Below, piece by piece: positions 51,471-60,658 of a DNA stretch of 64,000 bases. Location: assembly GCF_002250055.1 (NCBI RefSeq), contig NZ_CP018866.1:1418501-1482500 (forward strand). The letters run 5' to 3'. The translations under genes and the position numbers were made by a program. Under the pieces are notes generated by a model, which saw nothing but the letters and a program-made list of their open reading frames with translations, searched no databases and had not been told where the DNA came from. The DNA is from Sutcliffiella cohnii. Its GTDB lineage: Bacteria > Bacillota > Bacilli > Bacillales > Bacillaceae_I. Each line of letters begins with the position of its first letter. The first letter of the stretch is position 1.

Positions 51471-51724
51471 TTCTGGTATCCAGCATTGGAAAAGGGCAGT
51501 TGAAATAGGAAGGAACAATCAGTCATGAATTAAACTGTGTATTTTCCATCAACACCACCTACTTTTGTGAATGGGATGGTCAATGCCAAAAAAACAAGTA
51601 AAAGCAAAATAGACTTAAAGTTCCTAATATTTTGAAAACTAGTCTCTGTTTTGTCATAAAAGTTAGTAGATGGAACTAATATTAGAATGTAAACGCTTTC
51701 TGTATGAACGTTCTTTTATTTGCA

Positions 51725-51771
51725 TTTTAACCATTATCCAGCAGAAGTACCTGCCTGAATAATGGTTAAAA
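51725..51771. promoter_or_regulatory. long inverted repeat upstream of the pyrimidine-degradation operon
   Basis: TTTTAACCATTAT (51725-51737) and ATAATGGTTAAAA (51759-51771) are perfect complements and flank a region with an inner CAG/CTG pair. No T-tail follows. It could be an operator or the end of a lost gene. Confidence 0.5.
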
Positions 51772-51876
51772 CTCTATCGGATGCACGATTTATTTTAGGT
51801 AAGTCTTGAGCCAAAAATCAAAGAGTAAGTAAGCAACATCTCAGTGGCGCGTCTTTGTGACCTATACATCATGTGG

Positions 51877-51909
51877 GTTCAAAAATTGGGCGAATACGCC
51901 AATTTGAAC
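51877..51909. promoter_or_regulatory. imperfect hairpin in the preT leader
   Basis: GTTCAA and TTGAAC end a stem with inner ATTGG/CCAAT pairing and CG..CG at the tip. It lies about 50 bases before preT and could be a leader RNA structure or an operator. Confidence 0.35.
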
Positions 51910-51961
51910 TCGAATTGTCTATTGTATGGTGTAAATTTCATTATATAAAGGAGGTAAATCT

Positions 51962-53326
51962 ATGAGTCTATCAAACACAAGAATTTCATATCAAGATTTA
52001 AAAAGGAACTTCCATGAAGTAAAACCTGGATTAACGAACCGTGAAGCGATGGAGGAATCGAATCGCTGCCTTTACTGCTATGACGCCCCTTGTATAACTG
52101 CATGCCCTACTGGAATTGATATCCCTACCTTCATTAAAAAAATTGCTTCTGGAAATCTAAAAGGATCCGCCAAAACGATTATGACATCCAATCCGATAGG
52201 AGCTAGCTGTGCTCGTGTTTGTCCGACAGATGAGCTTTGTGAAGGGGCTTGCGTGTTAAATCATTCTACAAAACCGATTATGATAGGTGATTTACAACGA
52301 TATGCAACAGACTGGGCGATACGAAATGAACAGGTGCTTTTTAAACCAGGTAACAAAAATGGAAAAACAGTGGCGATTATTGGCGGCGGTCCTGCAGGTC
52401 TTTCAGCGGCAAGAGAACTCGGTTTACTTGGCTATGATGTGACGATTTTTGAAGCGGAAGAAAAAGCTGGTGGCTTGAACACATATGGAATTGTCTCCTT
52501 TAGACTTCCACAGGAAATTTCTTTTTGGGAAGTAAAGCAAGTAGAAAGCGTAGATGTGAAAATACGGACAAATACGAGAGTGGGGAAGGATGTTACAGTA
52601 GATGAAATTTTAGAAAACTTCGATGCCATCATTCTAGCAATTGGAATGTCAAAGGTTCCTCCTCTTCGTATTGATGGGGAAGTATTGGATGGCGTTTACG
52701 ATGCTATCGAATTTGTAAAAGAAACAAAAACAAAACCAATTACTGATCGTTTCTTAGGAAAACGGGTTGTTGTGATTGGCGCAGGGAATACGGCCATTGA
52801 TGGAGCGACATGTTCGATACGTTTAGGAGCGGAAAATGTAAAAATCCTTTATCGAAGAACATTAGAAGAAATGACTGCCTATGATTTTGAATATGAATTT
52901 GCGAAACAAGATGGTGTTGAATTTAGATGGTTAACAGCTCCTAAGAGAATCATAGGTGACGATCAAGGGCGTGTAAAAGCGATTGAATGCATCAAAATGG
53001 AGCTTGGAGAACCGGGTGAGGATGGGAGAAGGCGACCTGTACCAATGAAGGGATCCGAGTTTATTTTGGAGGTAGACGCTGTTATAAAAGCAATTGGTCA
53101 AACAAGATATACAGATCTTATCGAGCAATTCGGTCTTGAGCATGACGGTGGAGTGGTGAAAATCAATCAAGAAACACTCCAAACATCGAATAAAAAGGTG
53201 TTTGCATGTGGCGACGTTATTTTCGGAAAAGGCCAAGGAGAAGCAATGGTCGTTTCAGCCGCACAACAAGGGAAGGATGCGGCATATTCATTACACAAAG
53301 CAATGGTTAGTGCAGTTTCTAAATAA
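51962..53326 (+). CDS. preT: NAD-dependent dihydropyrimidine dehydrogenase subunit PreT
   Basis: This 454-residue flavoprotein has an N-terminal iron-sulfur domain (NRCLYCYDAPCITACPTGID and ASCARVCPTDELCEGACV), the FAD motif VAIIGGGPAGLSAARELG, a second dinucleotide motif VVVIGAGNTAIDGA and a terminal FACGDVIFGKGQGEA. It works with PreA to reduce uracil and thymine using NADH, the first step of reductive pyrimidine breakdown. AAAGGAGG sets the start. Length and cofactor motifs are complete. Confidence 0.95.
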   Translation: MSLSNTRISYQDLKRNFHEVKPGLTNREAMEESNRCLYCYDAPCITACPTGIDIPTFIKKIASGNLKGSAKTIMTSNPIGASCARVCPTDELCEGACVLNHSTKPIMIGDLQRYATDWAIRNEQVLFKPGNKNGKTVAIIGGGPAGLSAARELGLLGYDVTIFEAEEKAGGLNTYGIVSFRLPQEISFWEVKQVESVDVKIRTNTRVGKDVTVDEILENFDAIILAIGMSKVPPLRIDGEVLDGVYDAIEFVKETKTKPITDRFLGKRVVVIGAGNTAIDGATCSIRLGAENVKILYRRTLEEMTAYDFEYEFAKQDGVEFRWLTAPKRIIGDDQGRVKAIECIKMELGEPGEDGRRRPVPMKGSEFILEVDAVIKAIGQTRYTDLIEQFGLEHDGGVVKINQETLQTSNKKVFACGDVIFGKGQGEAMVVSAAQQGKDAAYSLHKAMVSAVSK

Positions 53327-53357
53327 AAAACTTTAATGGCAAAAAGGAGGCGTTTCT

Positions 53358-54641
53358 ATGGCGGATTTACGTATCAATTTAGCAGGAATTGAGTCCCCAA
53401 ATCCATTTTGGTTGGCTTCTGCACCTCCAACAAATTCAGGATACCAGGTTCAACGTGCATTTGAAGCTGGGTGGGGTGGAGCTGTATGGAAGACATTAGG
53501 TGATCCCATTTTAAATGTAACTTCTCGGTTTGGAGCAGTGAGTTTCAATGGACAACGAGTAGCGGGCTTCAACAATATTGAATTAATCTCGGATCGTCCA
53601 CTAGAAGTTAACTTAAAAGAAATTAAAGAAACAAAAAAGCTATTTCCAAACCATACGATCATTGCCTCACTGATGGTGGAACCAAAACAAGAGAAATGGC
53701 ATGAAATTGTAAAAAGAGTAGAAGAAGTAGGTGTAGATGGATTAGAACTCAATTTTGGTTGTCCGCATGGCATGGCCGAACGAGGGATGGGTTCCGCATC
53801 TGGCCAGGTGCCTTCTCTTGTAGAACAACAAACATACTGGGTAAAAGAGGTTGCTCAAACACCTGTCATTGTTAAACTTACTCCTAATATTACAGATATA
53901 ACGGCTACTGCAGAGGCTGCTACTAGAGGAGGAGCCGATGCCATCAGTATGATTAACACGATTAATAGTTTAGCGGGTGTCGATCTTGATACGTGGAATA
54001 CGATCCCGCATGTTGGAGGGAAAGGTGCACATGGGGGATATTGCGGCCCTGCTGTAAAACCGATCGCCCTTAATATGGTAGCTGAATGTGCAAGAAGTCC
54101 TCATATTAACATTCCAATTTCAGGAATTGGTGGCATTTCAACTTGGCAGGATGCGGTGGAATATATGCTAATGGGAGCTTCAGGTGTTCAGGTGTGTACG
54201 GCAGCTATGCATCATGGCTTTCGAATTGTAGAGGACATGATTGAAGGGCTAGACAATTACTTAGATGAAAAGGGGCTTGCTTCGGTTATGGATATCGTAG
54301 GAAAAACCGTTCCGAAGTATTCTGACTGGGGTGACCTAGATCTTAACTATAAAATCGTGGCGCGAATCAATAATGATGTGTGTATAAATTGCAATAAATG
54401 CCATATTGCATGCGAGGATACCTCCCATCAGTGTATTGATATGCTAAAGGACGGAAATGGCTACAACATCATAAAGGTTAGAGAAGAAGACTGTGTCGGA
54501 TGTAACTTATGTTCCATTGTTTGTCCCGTTGAAGGTGCAATTGATATGGTGGAAGTCCCGAGTGGGTTACCTCCAATGACTTGGAATGAACGTCAAGCAG
54601 CTCTTGGTGCAGTTAGTTGTAAAACAGACTCAATAAAATAA
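53358..54641 (+). CDS. preA: NAD-dependent dihydropyrimidine dehydrogenase subunit PreA
   Basis: This 427-residue protein has a DHOD-like FMN barrel (PNPFWLASAPPTNSGYQVQR, ELNFGCPHGMAERGMG, with a catalytic-loop Cys) and a C-terminal ferredoxin domain with CINCNKCHIAC and CVGCNLCSIVCP for two 4Fe-4S clusters. It takes electrons from PreT to reduce the pyrimidine ring. The gene lies 31 bases after preT with AAAAAGGAGG upstream. Confidence 0.95.
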   Translation: MADLRINLAGIESPNPFWLASAPPTNSGYQVQRAFEAGWGGAVWKTLGDPILNVTSRFGAVSFNGQRVAGFNNIELISDRPLEVNLKEIKETKKLFPNHTIIASLMVEPKQEKWHEIVKRVEEVGVDGLELNFGCPHGMAERGMGSASGQVPSLVEQQTYWVKEVAQTPVIVKLTPNITDITATAEAATRGGADAISMINTINSLAGVDLDTWNTIPHVGGKGAHGGYCGPAVKPIALNMVAECARSPHINIPISGIGGISTWQDAVEYMLMGASGVQVCTAAMHHGFRIVEDMIEGLDNYLDEKGLASVMDIVGKTVPKYSDWGDLDLNYKIVARINNDVCINCNKCHIACEDTSHQCIDMLKDGNGYNIIKVREEDCVGCNLCSIVCPVEGAIDMVEVPSGLPPMTWNERQAALGAVSCKTDSIK

Positions 54642-54671
54642 AGGTTAATAGTTTAAGAAGGAGGATAATGG

Positions 54672-56066
54672 ATGAAAAAGGTTATTAAAAACGGAACCGT
54701 TGTAACAGCAACGGATACGTACGAAGCAGATATTCTCGTGGAAAACGGAGTCATTAGCCAAATTGGGCACAATCTTTCGACGGAAGGCGTAGAAACCGTT
54801 GATGCAAATGGATGTTATGTATTTCCAGGAGGGATTGATCCTCATACTCATCTAGAAATGCCGTTTGGAGGTACAGTCACGAAGGATGATTTTGAAACGG
54901 GAACAATGGCGGCTGCGTTTGGAGGAACAACGACGATTATAGATTTTTGTTTATCCAATAAAGGGGAGCCGCTAAAAGATGCCATACAGACATGGCATCA
55001 AAAGTCAAAAGGAAAAGCAGTCATTGATTACGGTTTCCATCTATCGATCGGTGAGGTAACGGATGCTGTATTAAATGAGCTTCCATCCGTGATCGAAAAG
55101 GAAGGAATTACATCCTTTAAAGTATTTATGGCCTATAAAAATGTCCTTCAAGCAGATGATGAAACGTTATATAAAACACTCGTTGCGGCGAAAGATTTAG
55201 GTGCGCTCGTCATGGTTCATGCAGAGAATGGAGATGTCATCGACTTTCTTGTAAAAAAGGCATTAAGTGAAGGAAAGACCGAACCGATCTACCATGCATT
55301 AACTCGACCACAGGAAATCGAAGGGGAGGCTACCGAAAGAGCAGCAACCTTTGCAGGACTTGCGAATTCGCAACTTTATGTAGTCCATGTTTCATGTGCC
55401 GATGCCGTACAGGCGATTACAAAAGCTAGAGAAAAGGGCTATGAAGTGTGGGGAGAAACATGCCCACAATATTTAGTTCTGGATCAATCCTATCTAGAAA
55501 AGCCAGATTTCGAAGGAGCGAAATACGTTTGGTCACCTCCGCTTCGTGAAAAATGGAACCAAGATGTGTTGTGGAATGCATTACGTACAGGACAGCTTCA
55601 CACTTTTGGATCGGATCAATGTTCCTTTGATTTTAAAGGACAAAAAGAATTAGGTTTAGGTGACTTCTCGAAAATTCCAAATGGGGGTCCAATGATTGAA
55701 GAACGCCTCACCGTTTTATTTTCAGAAGGTGTGAAAAAAGGCAGAATTACGCTAAATCAATTTGTTAATCTAACCTCAACTAGAGTGGCAAAGCTATTTG
55801 GATTGTATCCAAAGAAAGGAACAATAGCGGTTGGAGTAGATGCCGATCTTGTCATTTTTGACCCTAACATCGAACGAACAATTTCTGCAGAAACCCACCA
55901 TATGGCAGTTGATTACAGTGCATTTGAAGGAATGACATTTATAGGGGAACCAGTGTCCGTCCTTTCAAGAGGAGAATTTGTTATCCGTAATAAAGAGTTT
56001 GTCGGAAAACAAGGGGCAGGTCAATTTATCAAACGAGCAAAATACGGGGAAACGTATAAAATGTAA
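54672..56066 (+). CDS. hydA: dihydropyrimidinase (D-hydantoinase)
   Basis: This 464-residue amidohydrolase has GGIDPHTHLEMPFGG (metal His-x-His), SFKVFMAYKN with the lysine that is carboxylated to bridge two zinc ions, MVHAENGD and YVVHVSCADA with further metal His, and GSDQCSFD with the catalytic Asp. It opens dihydrouracil to N-carbamoyl-beta-alanine, the second step. The gene is coupled to preA with a 30-base gap and AAGGAGG. Confidence 0.95.
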   Translation: MKKVIKNGTVVTATDTYEADILVENGVISQIGHNLSTEGVETVDANGCYVFPGGIDPHTHLEMPFGGTVTKDDFETGTMAAAFGGTTTIIDFCLSNKGEPLKDAIQTWHQKSKGKAVIDYGFHLSIGEVTDAVLNELPSVIEKEGITSFKVFMAYKNVLQADDETLYKTLVAAKDLGALVMVHAENGDVIDFLVKKALSEGKTEPIYHALTRPQEIEGEATERAATFAGLANSQLYVVHVSCADAVQAITKAREKGYEVWGETCPQYLVLDQSYLEKPDFEGAKYVWSPPLREKWNQDVLWNALRTGQLHTFGSDQCSFDFKGQKELGLGDFSKIPNGGPMIEERLTVLFSEGVKKGRITLNQFVNLTSTRVAKLFGLYPKKGTIAVGVDADLVIFDPNIERTISAETHHMAVDYSAFEGMTFIGEPVSVLSRGEFVIRNKEFVGKQGAGQFIKRAKYGETYKM

Positions 56067-56297
56067 AAATACATCGGCAACCTTGTAGTTTATGATCGAC
56101 GAAGGAGGGAGTAAAGTCTCCTTTCTTCATTAAATAGAGAAGTAAAGCGGCTTTGTAATTCGGAATATTTAAAATAATATTCAGAGAGGGTGTTGTAATT
56201 TACACGATTGATTTAAAGATTCCGTTTTTATGGAAAGGGGAGTTTCAACGGGAAGGTAGTGAGACCAAATTTGAAAAAAGTAAAGGGGGATTTGGTA

Positions 56298-57602
56298 ATG
56301 AGCAGTGAAGATACGAAGGTTGTACTGGGGATAAACGAGAATCCACCACCAGGTAAGTTTTTCATTTTAAGCATTCAGCATTTGTTTGCCATGTTCGGTG
56401 CAACGATCTTAGTTCCGTATCTTGTTGGTTTAAGTCCAGGTGTAGCCCTAATTTCAAGCGGAGTTGGTACCCTTACATTTTTACTTATTACGAAAGGTCA
56501 AGTTCCAGCATATGTAGGTTCCTCATTTGCATTTATTGCACCGATTATTGCTGCAACAGCGGCAGATGGTCCTGGTGCAGCGATGATAGGAAGCTTTTTA
56601 GCAGGTGTTGTTTATGGGATCGTAGCTTTAGTCATTAAAGCAACTGGCCATAGATGGTTGGTTAAATTACTTCCACCTGTTGTTGTAGGACCAGTTATCA
56701 TTGTGATTGGACTTAGCCTTGCACCAACAGCGGTTGGTATGGCGATGAATAATTCAGGTGGCGAATATAGCCTCCTTCATTTTACCGTTGCATTGGTGAC
56801 TTTGGCGATTGTCATTTTAAGTTCAATCTTCCTCAGAGGGTTTTTGAATTTAATTCCAGTATTAATTGGTATTGTTGGAGGATATATCTTTGCTGCTCTT
56901 GTTGGCTTAGTTGACCTATCGGGTGTCAAGGCTGCCAAGATTTTCGAAGTACCCGATTTTCTTTTTCCATTTGTTCATTATTCCCCCACAGTAACCCTAA
57001 GTATTATTGCACTAATGGTACCTGTTTCAATTGTTACATTATCTGAACATATTGGACATCAAATGGTATTAAGTAAAGTCGTTCATAAAGATTTAATTCA
57101 AAGGCCAGGTTTGCACCGTTCGATTATGGGAGACGGATTTGCCACCATGCTAGCCGCATTAATGGGAGGTCCTCCGAATACGACGTATGGTGAAAATATT
57201 GGTGTCTTAGCCATTACGAGAGTATTTAGTGTCTTTGTAATCGGTGGGGCAGCTGTGTTTGCTATTCTCTTTGGGTTTATCGGTAAAATTACGGCACTTA
57301 TTACCTCGATACCAACAGCTGTGATGGGAGGTATATCCCTATTACTATTTGGAATCATTGCTGCTTCTGGATTACGGATGCTCGTTGATAGTAAAGTAGA
57401 TTTGGGCGATAAACGCAACCTCATCATTTCATCGGTCATTTTAGTGGTTGGAATTGGTGGAGCAATCATGAAATTTACAGCAAACTTTGAAATTCACGGG
57501 ATGGCCCTGGCAGCAATTTTAGGCGTTTTATTAAATTGGGCTCTACCTGGAGGAAGCGTCGAGGAAGAAATAAATATGTATGAGGCTGAGGTAGAATCGT
57601 AA
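56298..57602 (+). CDS. NCS2-family uracil/xanthine permease
   Basis: This 434-residue protein with twelve to fourteen helices carries FSIQHLFAMFGATILVP-like and GGPPNTTYGENIGVLAITRV segments of the uracil branch of NCS2 (UraA-like). The Glu in SEHIGHQ, expected to bind substrate, is present. AAAGGGGG precedes the ATG at 56298. A longer frame from 56259 adds a basic tail without a site. In this operon it imports uracil or thymine. Confidence 0.92.
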   Translation: MSSEDTKVVLGINENPPPGKFFILSIQHLFAMFGATILVPYLVGLSPGVALISSGVGTLTFLLITKGQVPAYVGSSFAFIAPIIAATAADGPGAAMIGSFLAGVVYGIVALVIKATGHRWLVKLLPPVVVGPVIIVIGLSLAPTAVGMAMNNSGGEYSLLHFTVALVTLAIVILSSIFLRGFLNLIPVLIGIVGGYIFAALVGLVDLSGVKAAKIFEVPDFLFPFVHYSPTVTLSIIALMVPVSIVTLSEHIGHQMVLSKVVHKDLIQRPGLHRSIMGDGFATMLAALMGGPPNTTYGENIGVLAITRVFSVFVIGGAAVFAILFGFIGKITALITSIPTAVMGGISLLLFGIIAASGLRMLVDSKVDLGDKRNLIISSVILVVGIGGAIMKFTANFEIHGMALAAILGVLLNWALPGGSVEEEINMYEAEVES

Positions 57603-57651
57603 TACATCTACACAGTACAATCAATGTATGAAGGCAAAGGAGTGTCAATAC

Positions 57652-57864
57652 ATGTCCGAATATCAACTCTTTTTACAGGAAAGGGATAAAATGGATGTTT
57701 TGCTTCAAAAAGGCTATAAAATTACAAATGTACTTGAAAACCTGAGTGGAGCATTTGTAGATTTTTGTAAAGAAGAGGAGAAAGAAACCTTACACATTGT
57801 GACACCAGAAGGGCGTAAATATTTTGCTGTGATGCTTATTAAGCAACAAAAAGAAGGCGCTTAA
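57652..57864 (+). CDS. 70-residue unknown protein within the pyrimidine operon
   Basis: The frame MSEYQLFLQERDKMDVLLQK continues as helical sequence with GYKITNVLENLSGAFVDF and ends in strand-like LHIVTPEGRKYFAVMLIKQQ. AAAGGAG nine bases upstream gives the start. It lies 49 bases after the permease gene and before the amidohydrolase. I do not recognise a family. It may be a small regulator or an enzyme partner. Confidence 0.7.
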   Translation: MSEYQLFLQERDKMDVLLQKGYKITNVLENLSGAFVDFCKEEEKETLHIVTPEGRKYFAVMLIKQQKEGA

Positions 57865-57958
57865 GCTTTCAATATGTGTCAATGGCAGCCGATATCTATA
57901 AATCATAGGGTACCGGCTTTCTTATGTTTTCATTTTCATTGGAAAAATGTAAAAATAA

Positions 57959-58129
57959 CTCTTTTATTTACTTCGTATAGCAGATAGGAAAGCTACACGA
58001 GCAACGATTAAACTTGAGGAAAAACTCAATGAAATGATTGGAGACGAGTATGTGATTTTCTTGGCAGGAAAGGTAGTTTATGAGGAAGTTGCAAAAGCAC
58101 ATAACCTACCTTTTGTGACCAATGAATAG
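57959..58129 (+). pseudogene. C-terminal fragment of an unknown gene
   Basis: An open frame without a start codon encodes ADRKATRATIKLEEKLNEMI, then GDEYVIFLAGKVVYEEVAKA, and ends at TAG 58127-58129. The well-formed protein sequence suggests the end of a gene whose front was deleted inside the operon. Confidence 0.5.
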
Positions 58130-58140
58130 GGGATGATTCA

Positions 58141-59391
58141 ATGGGTGTCAAAATGCTTACGATCAATAAGGAACGGCTACAAGAGAGAATTATTGCCTTA
58201 TCAAAAATAGGGAAAATTGGAGAAACGGGAGTGTGTCGCCTTGCCCTCTCTAAGGAGGACCGCCAAGCGGTAGAAACCGTAAAAGGTTGGATGGAGGAAG
58301 CAGGACTAAAAGCTAGAATTGATCATTTTGGAAACTTAATCGGCAGAATGGAAGGGAAAAATCCAAACAAACCGATTTTAATGTTAGGGTCTCATATCGA
58401 TTCCCAGCCATATGGTGGAAGATTTGACGGAACAATTGGAGTATTAGGTGCCCTTGAGGTTGTTCAAACGATGAAAGAAAACGAGATTGTTCCTAACAGC
58501 CCGATTGAGGTCATTGCTTTTTCTGATGAAGAAGGTTGCCGCTTTAATAAAGGGTTATTTGGTGTTAGAGGAATTCTCGGAAAGCTAGAAGACGGGGAGT
58601 TAGAACGGAAGGACAAAGATGGTATTACAAGACGAGAGGCACTCATTGATTTTGGCTGTGATCCAGCAAAATTTAAAGAGTCAGAATATCCGAGAGGAAG
58701 CATTGGATCGTTCCTTGAGTTGCATATTGAACAAGGGCCAGTTTTAGATACTATGAATAAACCTGTTGGAATTGTATCAGGGATTTCCGGTCCACTCTGG
58801 CTAACGGTTGAATTGGAAGGCTTTGCAGGACACGCAGGTTCCGTTCCAATGCAAATGAGAAAAGATGCACTTGTTGGCGCCGCAAAGATTATCATTGCTT
58901 TAAATGAGATCGCAAGTCAAGAACCAGGAGCTCCAACGGTTGGTACAGTTGGTAGTTTACAAGTTTTCCCGGATTCGCGCAATATCATTCCTGAAAAGGT
59001 AAGTTTTACGGTGGACTTAAGGGATATTGACCTCAACAGACGTCATAAGCTAGAAGCACAGTTGCATCAAAAGATTAAAGAGATCACAGAGGAACATCAG
59101 CTTCATTGTAACATTAGGGAAGATACGAATAGTGAACCACGATATTGTTCGGAAAGAATAAAAGAAATTATGCATAATGAGATTCAACAGATTGGCTTGG
59201 AACCAATCGAACTAATGAGTGGCCCATTTCATGATTCACTAGCCATGTCTTATGAGTGTGAATACGGGATGATTTTTGTCCGCTGTAAGGATGGAATAAG
59301 CCATAACCCAAAGGAATTTTCAACCTTTGAAGATATCTCATTAGGTACTGAACTTTTATATCGTACAACTGTACAAATTGCACAGGAATAA
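58141..59391 (+). CDS. M20-family Zn-dependent amidohydrolase (beta-ureidopropionase/N-carbamoyl-amino-acid hydrolase)
   Basis: This 416-residue protein has the metal-site segments MLGSHIDSQPYGGRFDGTIG, IAFSDEEGCRFNKGLFG, LELHIEQGPVLD and a late GPFHDSLAMS. The dimerisation lid lies between. They place it with N-carbamoyl-L-amino-acid hydrolases, allantoate amidohydrolases and bacterial beta-ureidopropionases. Behind preTA and hydA the expected role is hydrolysis of N-carbamoyl-beta-alanine to beta-alanine, CO2 and ammonia, the third step. A strong terminator follows. Confidence 0.92.
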   Translation: MGVKMLTINKERLQERIIALSKIGKIGETGVCRLALSKEDRQAVETVKGWMEEAGLKARIDHFGNLIGRMEGKNPNKPILMLGSHIDSQPYGGRFDGTIGVLGALEVVQTMKENEIVPNSPIEVIAFSDEEGCRFNKGLFGVRGILGKLEDGELERKDKDGITRREALIDFGCDPAKFKESEYPRGSIGSFLELHIEQGPVLDTMNKPVGIVSGISGPLWLTVELEGFAGHAGSVPMQMRKDALVGAAKIIIALNEIASQEPGAPTVGTVGSLQVFPDSRNIIPEKVSFTVDLRDIDLNRRHKLEAQLHQKIKEITEEHQLHCNIREDTNSEPRYCSERIKEIMHNEIQQIGLEPIELMSGPFHDSLAMSYECEYGMIFVRCKDGISHNPKEFSTFEDISLGTELLYRTTVQIAQE

Positions 59392-59398
59392 GAAAATT

Positions 59399-59433
59399 AA
59401 AACGAATGTAGAATGATACTCTACATTCGTTTT
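59399..59433 (+). terminator. terminator of the pyrimidine operon
   Basis: AAAACGAATGTAGA (59399-59412) and TCTACATTCGTTTT (59420-59433) are perfect complements with a 7-base loop. Confidence 0.88.
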
Positions 59434-59489
59434 GGTTGAAAATACAATTTAAACCTTGTAAAAATAAATTTATCATTGCTACATTTGTG

Positions 59490-59575
59490 GAACGAGGGGA
59501 CAGGAATATCGTGCACGCATTTGTTAACAGCAATGTAAAAAAATGTGTGGATAACTTTCCTGTCTCCATGTTCAC
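59490..59575. repeat. dispersed 85-bp repeat, copy F
   Basis: It runs from GAACGAGGGGACAGGA to TCCTGTCTCCATGTTCAC, with CACGCATTTGTTAACAGCAA in the middle. It lies between the pyrimidine terminator and the Wadjet operon. Confidence 0.8.
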
Positions 59576-59641
59576 TTTTAATACTTGTCTCTTTCTAGTA
59601 AAATAGTAATATACAAAGATTGTAAATAGGAGTGTAAGCAA

Positions 59642-60658
59642 TTGGAAGAGATGAAAAAATTTCTGAATACATATAGTAAGAAAACGATTGGACTAACAGA
59701 GCTTGAACATATGTTCACATCATCTTTTCAATCATACGAGCAATTTGCAAAGGTAGTATTAAAGTTGGAGAAATCAGCCATTTTAGTAATGGTAAAATCG
59801 AAAGGGCGAAACAGTAGAATACCGTCTCTTGCTTTTCAATACCGAATTAACAAAAGTCTTCTTGTAGAAGATTTTCATCAAGAACTTGTCCAATATCGTA
59901 GACGTTTTCATTCTTCTATTATTTTGGACGAGTATTACTCAAAAGACCAATCTTTATGGAAACAGGACTTACCTTTTATCGAGAAAATAGATGTATACCT
60001 TAAACAAAATTCCTTTCCTACAGACCGTGTACCTGCAGCTGAAAGAAGCTATGAAATAGTTGGAGATGAAAAGTGGATAGATGAAAAAGGCGGGAAAGAA
60101 CTTCTTGAAAGAATTAAATTATTTGATAAGCTTCATATACTACCTGTTTCAGATCCTCTTATGTTAGCAGTACATCCTTCCAATCTATCAAACGACATTC
60201 AATATCATTTAATTGTAGAAAATAAAACGACATACCAAGGTTTAGTCGAAGTGTTAAAAGAAACAGACTTCTCAACTATCATTTATGGAAAAGGAAAAGC
60301 TGTTATCGCAAGTATTGAACAGTTTCCATTTCAGTTTCCTATTAAAGCAGATCATCGTTTTCTTTATTTTGGAGATATTGACCGTGAAGGAATATCGATA
60401 TGGTATTCGTTGAATGAGAAGAGAAGAGTCGAACTTGCATTACCTTTTTACAATGCGTGTTTAAAGAAATCACCTGCAAAAGGGAAGGAATATCAAAAAG
60501 AAAGATTGGTAGCGCTGGAGTCTTTTGTAAACTGTTTTGAGACTAATCAGCAAGAGCAAATAAAAACATTACTTGCAAACGGACAGTATTATCCACAAGA
60601 ATCCTTAAATACAAAGGAGTTACAACAGATTTGGAGGGACTATTTTGGACAAGCATGA
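59642..60658 (+). CDS. jetD: JetD-like Toprim nuclease of a Wadjet system
   Basis: This 338-residue protein has an N-terminal winged-helix part and a C-terminal Toprim-like core with LIVENKTTYQGLVEVL (first Glu motif), TIIYGKGKAV and LYFGDIDREGISIWYSL (Asp-x-Asp). This matches the JetD/MksG/EptD nuclease that cuts plasmid DNA after loop extrusion by the SMC complex. It starts at a TTG at 59642 preceded by AGGAGTG, and overlaps jetA by 14 bases. The nuclease gene leads the operon here. Confidence 0.88.
   Translation: MEEMKKFLNTYSKKTIGLTELEHMFTSSFQSYEQFAKVVLKLEKSAILVMVKSKGRNSRIPSLAFQYRINKSLLVEDFHQELVQYRRRFHSSIILDEYYSKDQSLWKQDLPFIEKIDVYLKQNSFPTDRVPAAERSYEIVGDEKWIDEKGGKELLERIKLFDKLHILPVSDPLMLAVHPSNLSNDIQYHLIVENKTTYQGLVEVLKETDFSTIIYGKGKAVIASIEQFPFQFPIKADHRFLYFGDIDREGISIWYSLNEKRRVELALPFYNACLKKSPAKGKEYQKERLVALESFVNCFETNQQEQIKTLLANGQYYPQESLNTKELQQIWRDYFGQA

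Larger units (their letters stand above)
51471..51957. other. upstream region of the pyrimidine operon
   Basis: No gene is supported here. It holds an inverted repeat at 51725-51771 and a hairpin at 51877-51909. The regulator of the operon is not encoded in the window. Confidence 0.5.

Noticed and set aside
51245..51508. 87-residue forward frame
   Set aside because: It overlaps the aac(3) start and repeat copy E and has no ribosome binding site. Its similarity to DNA upstream of copy D is due to the repeat.
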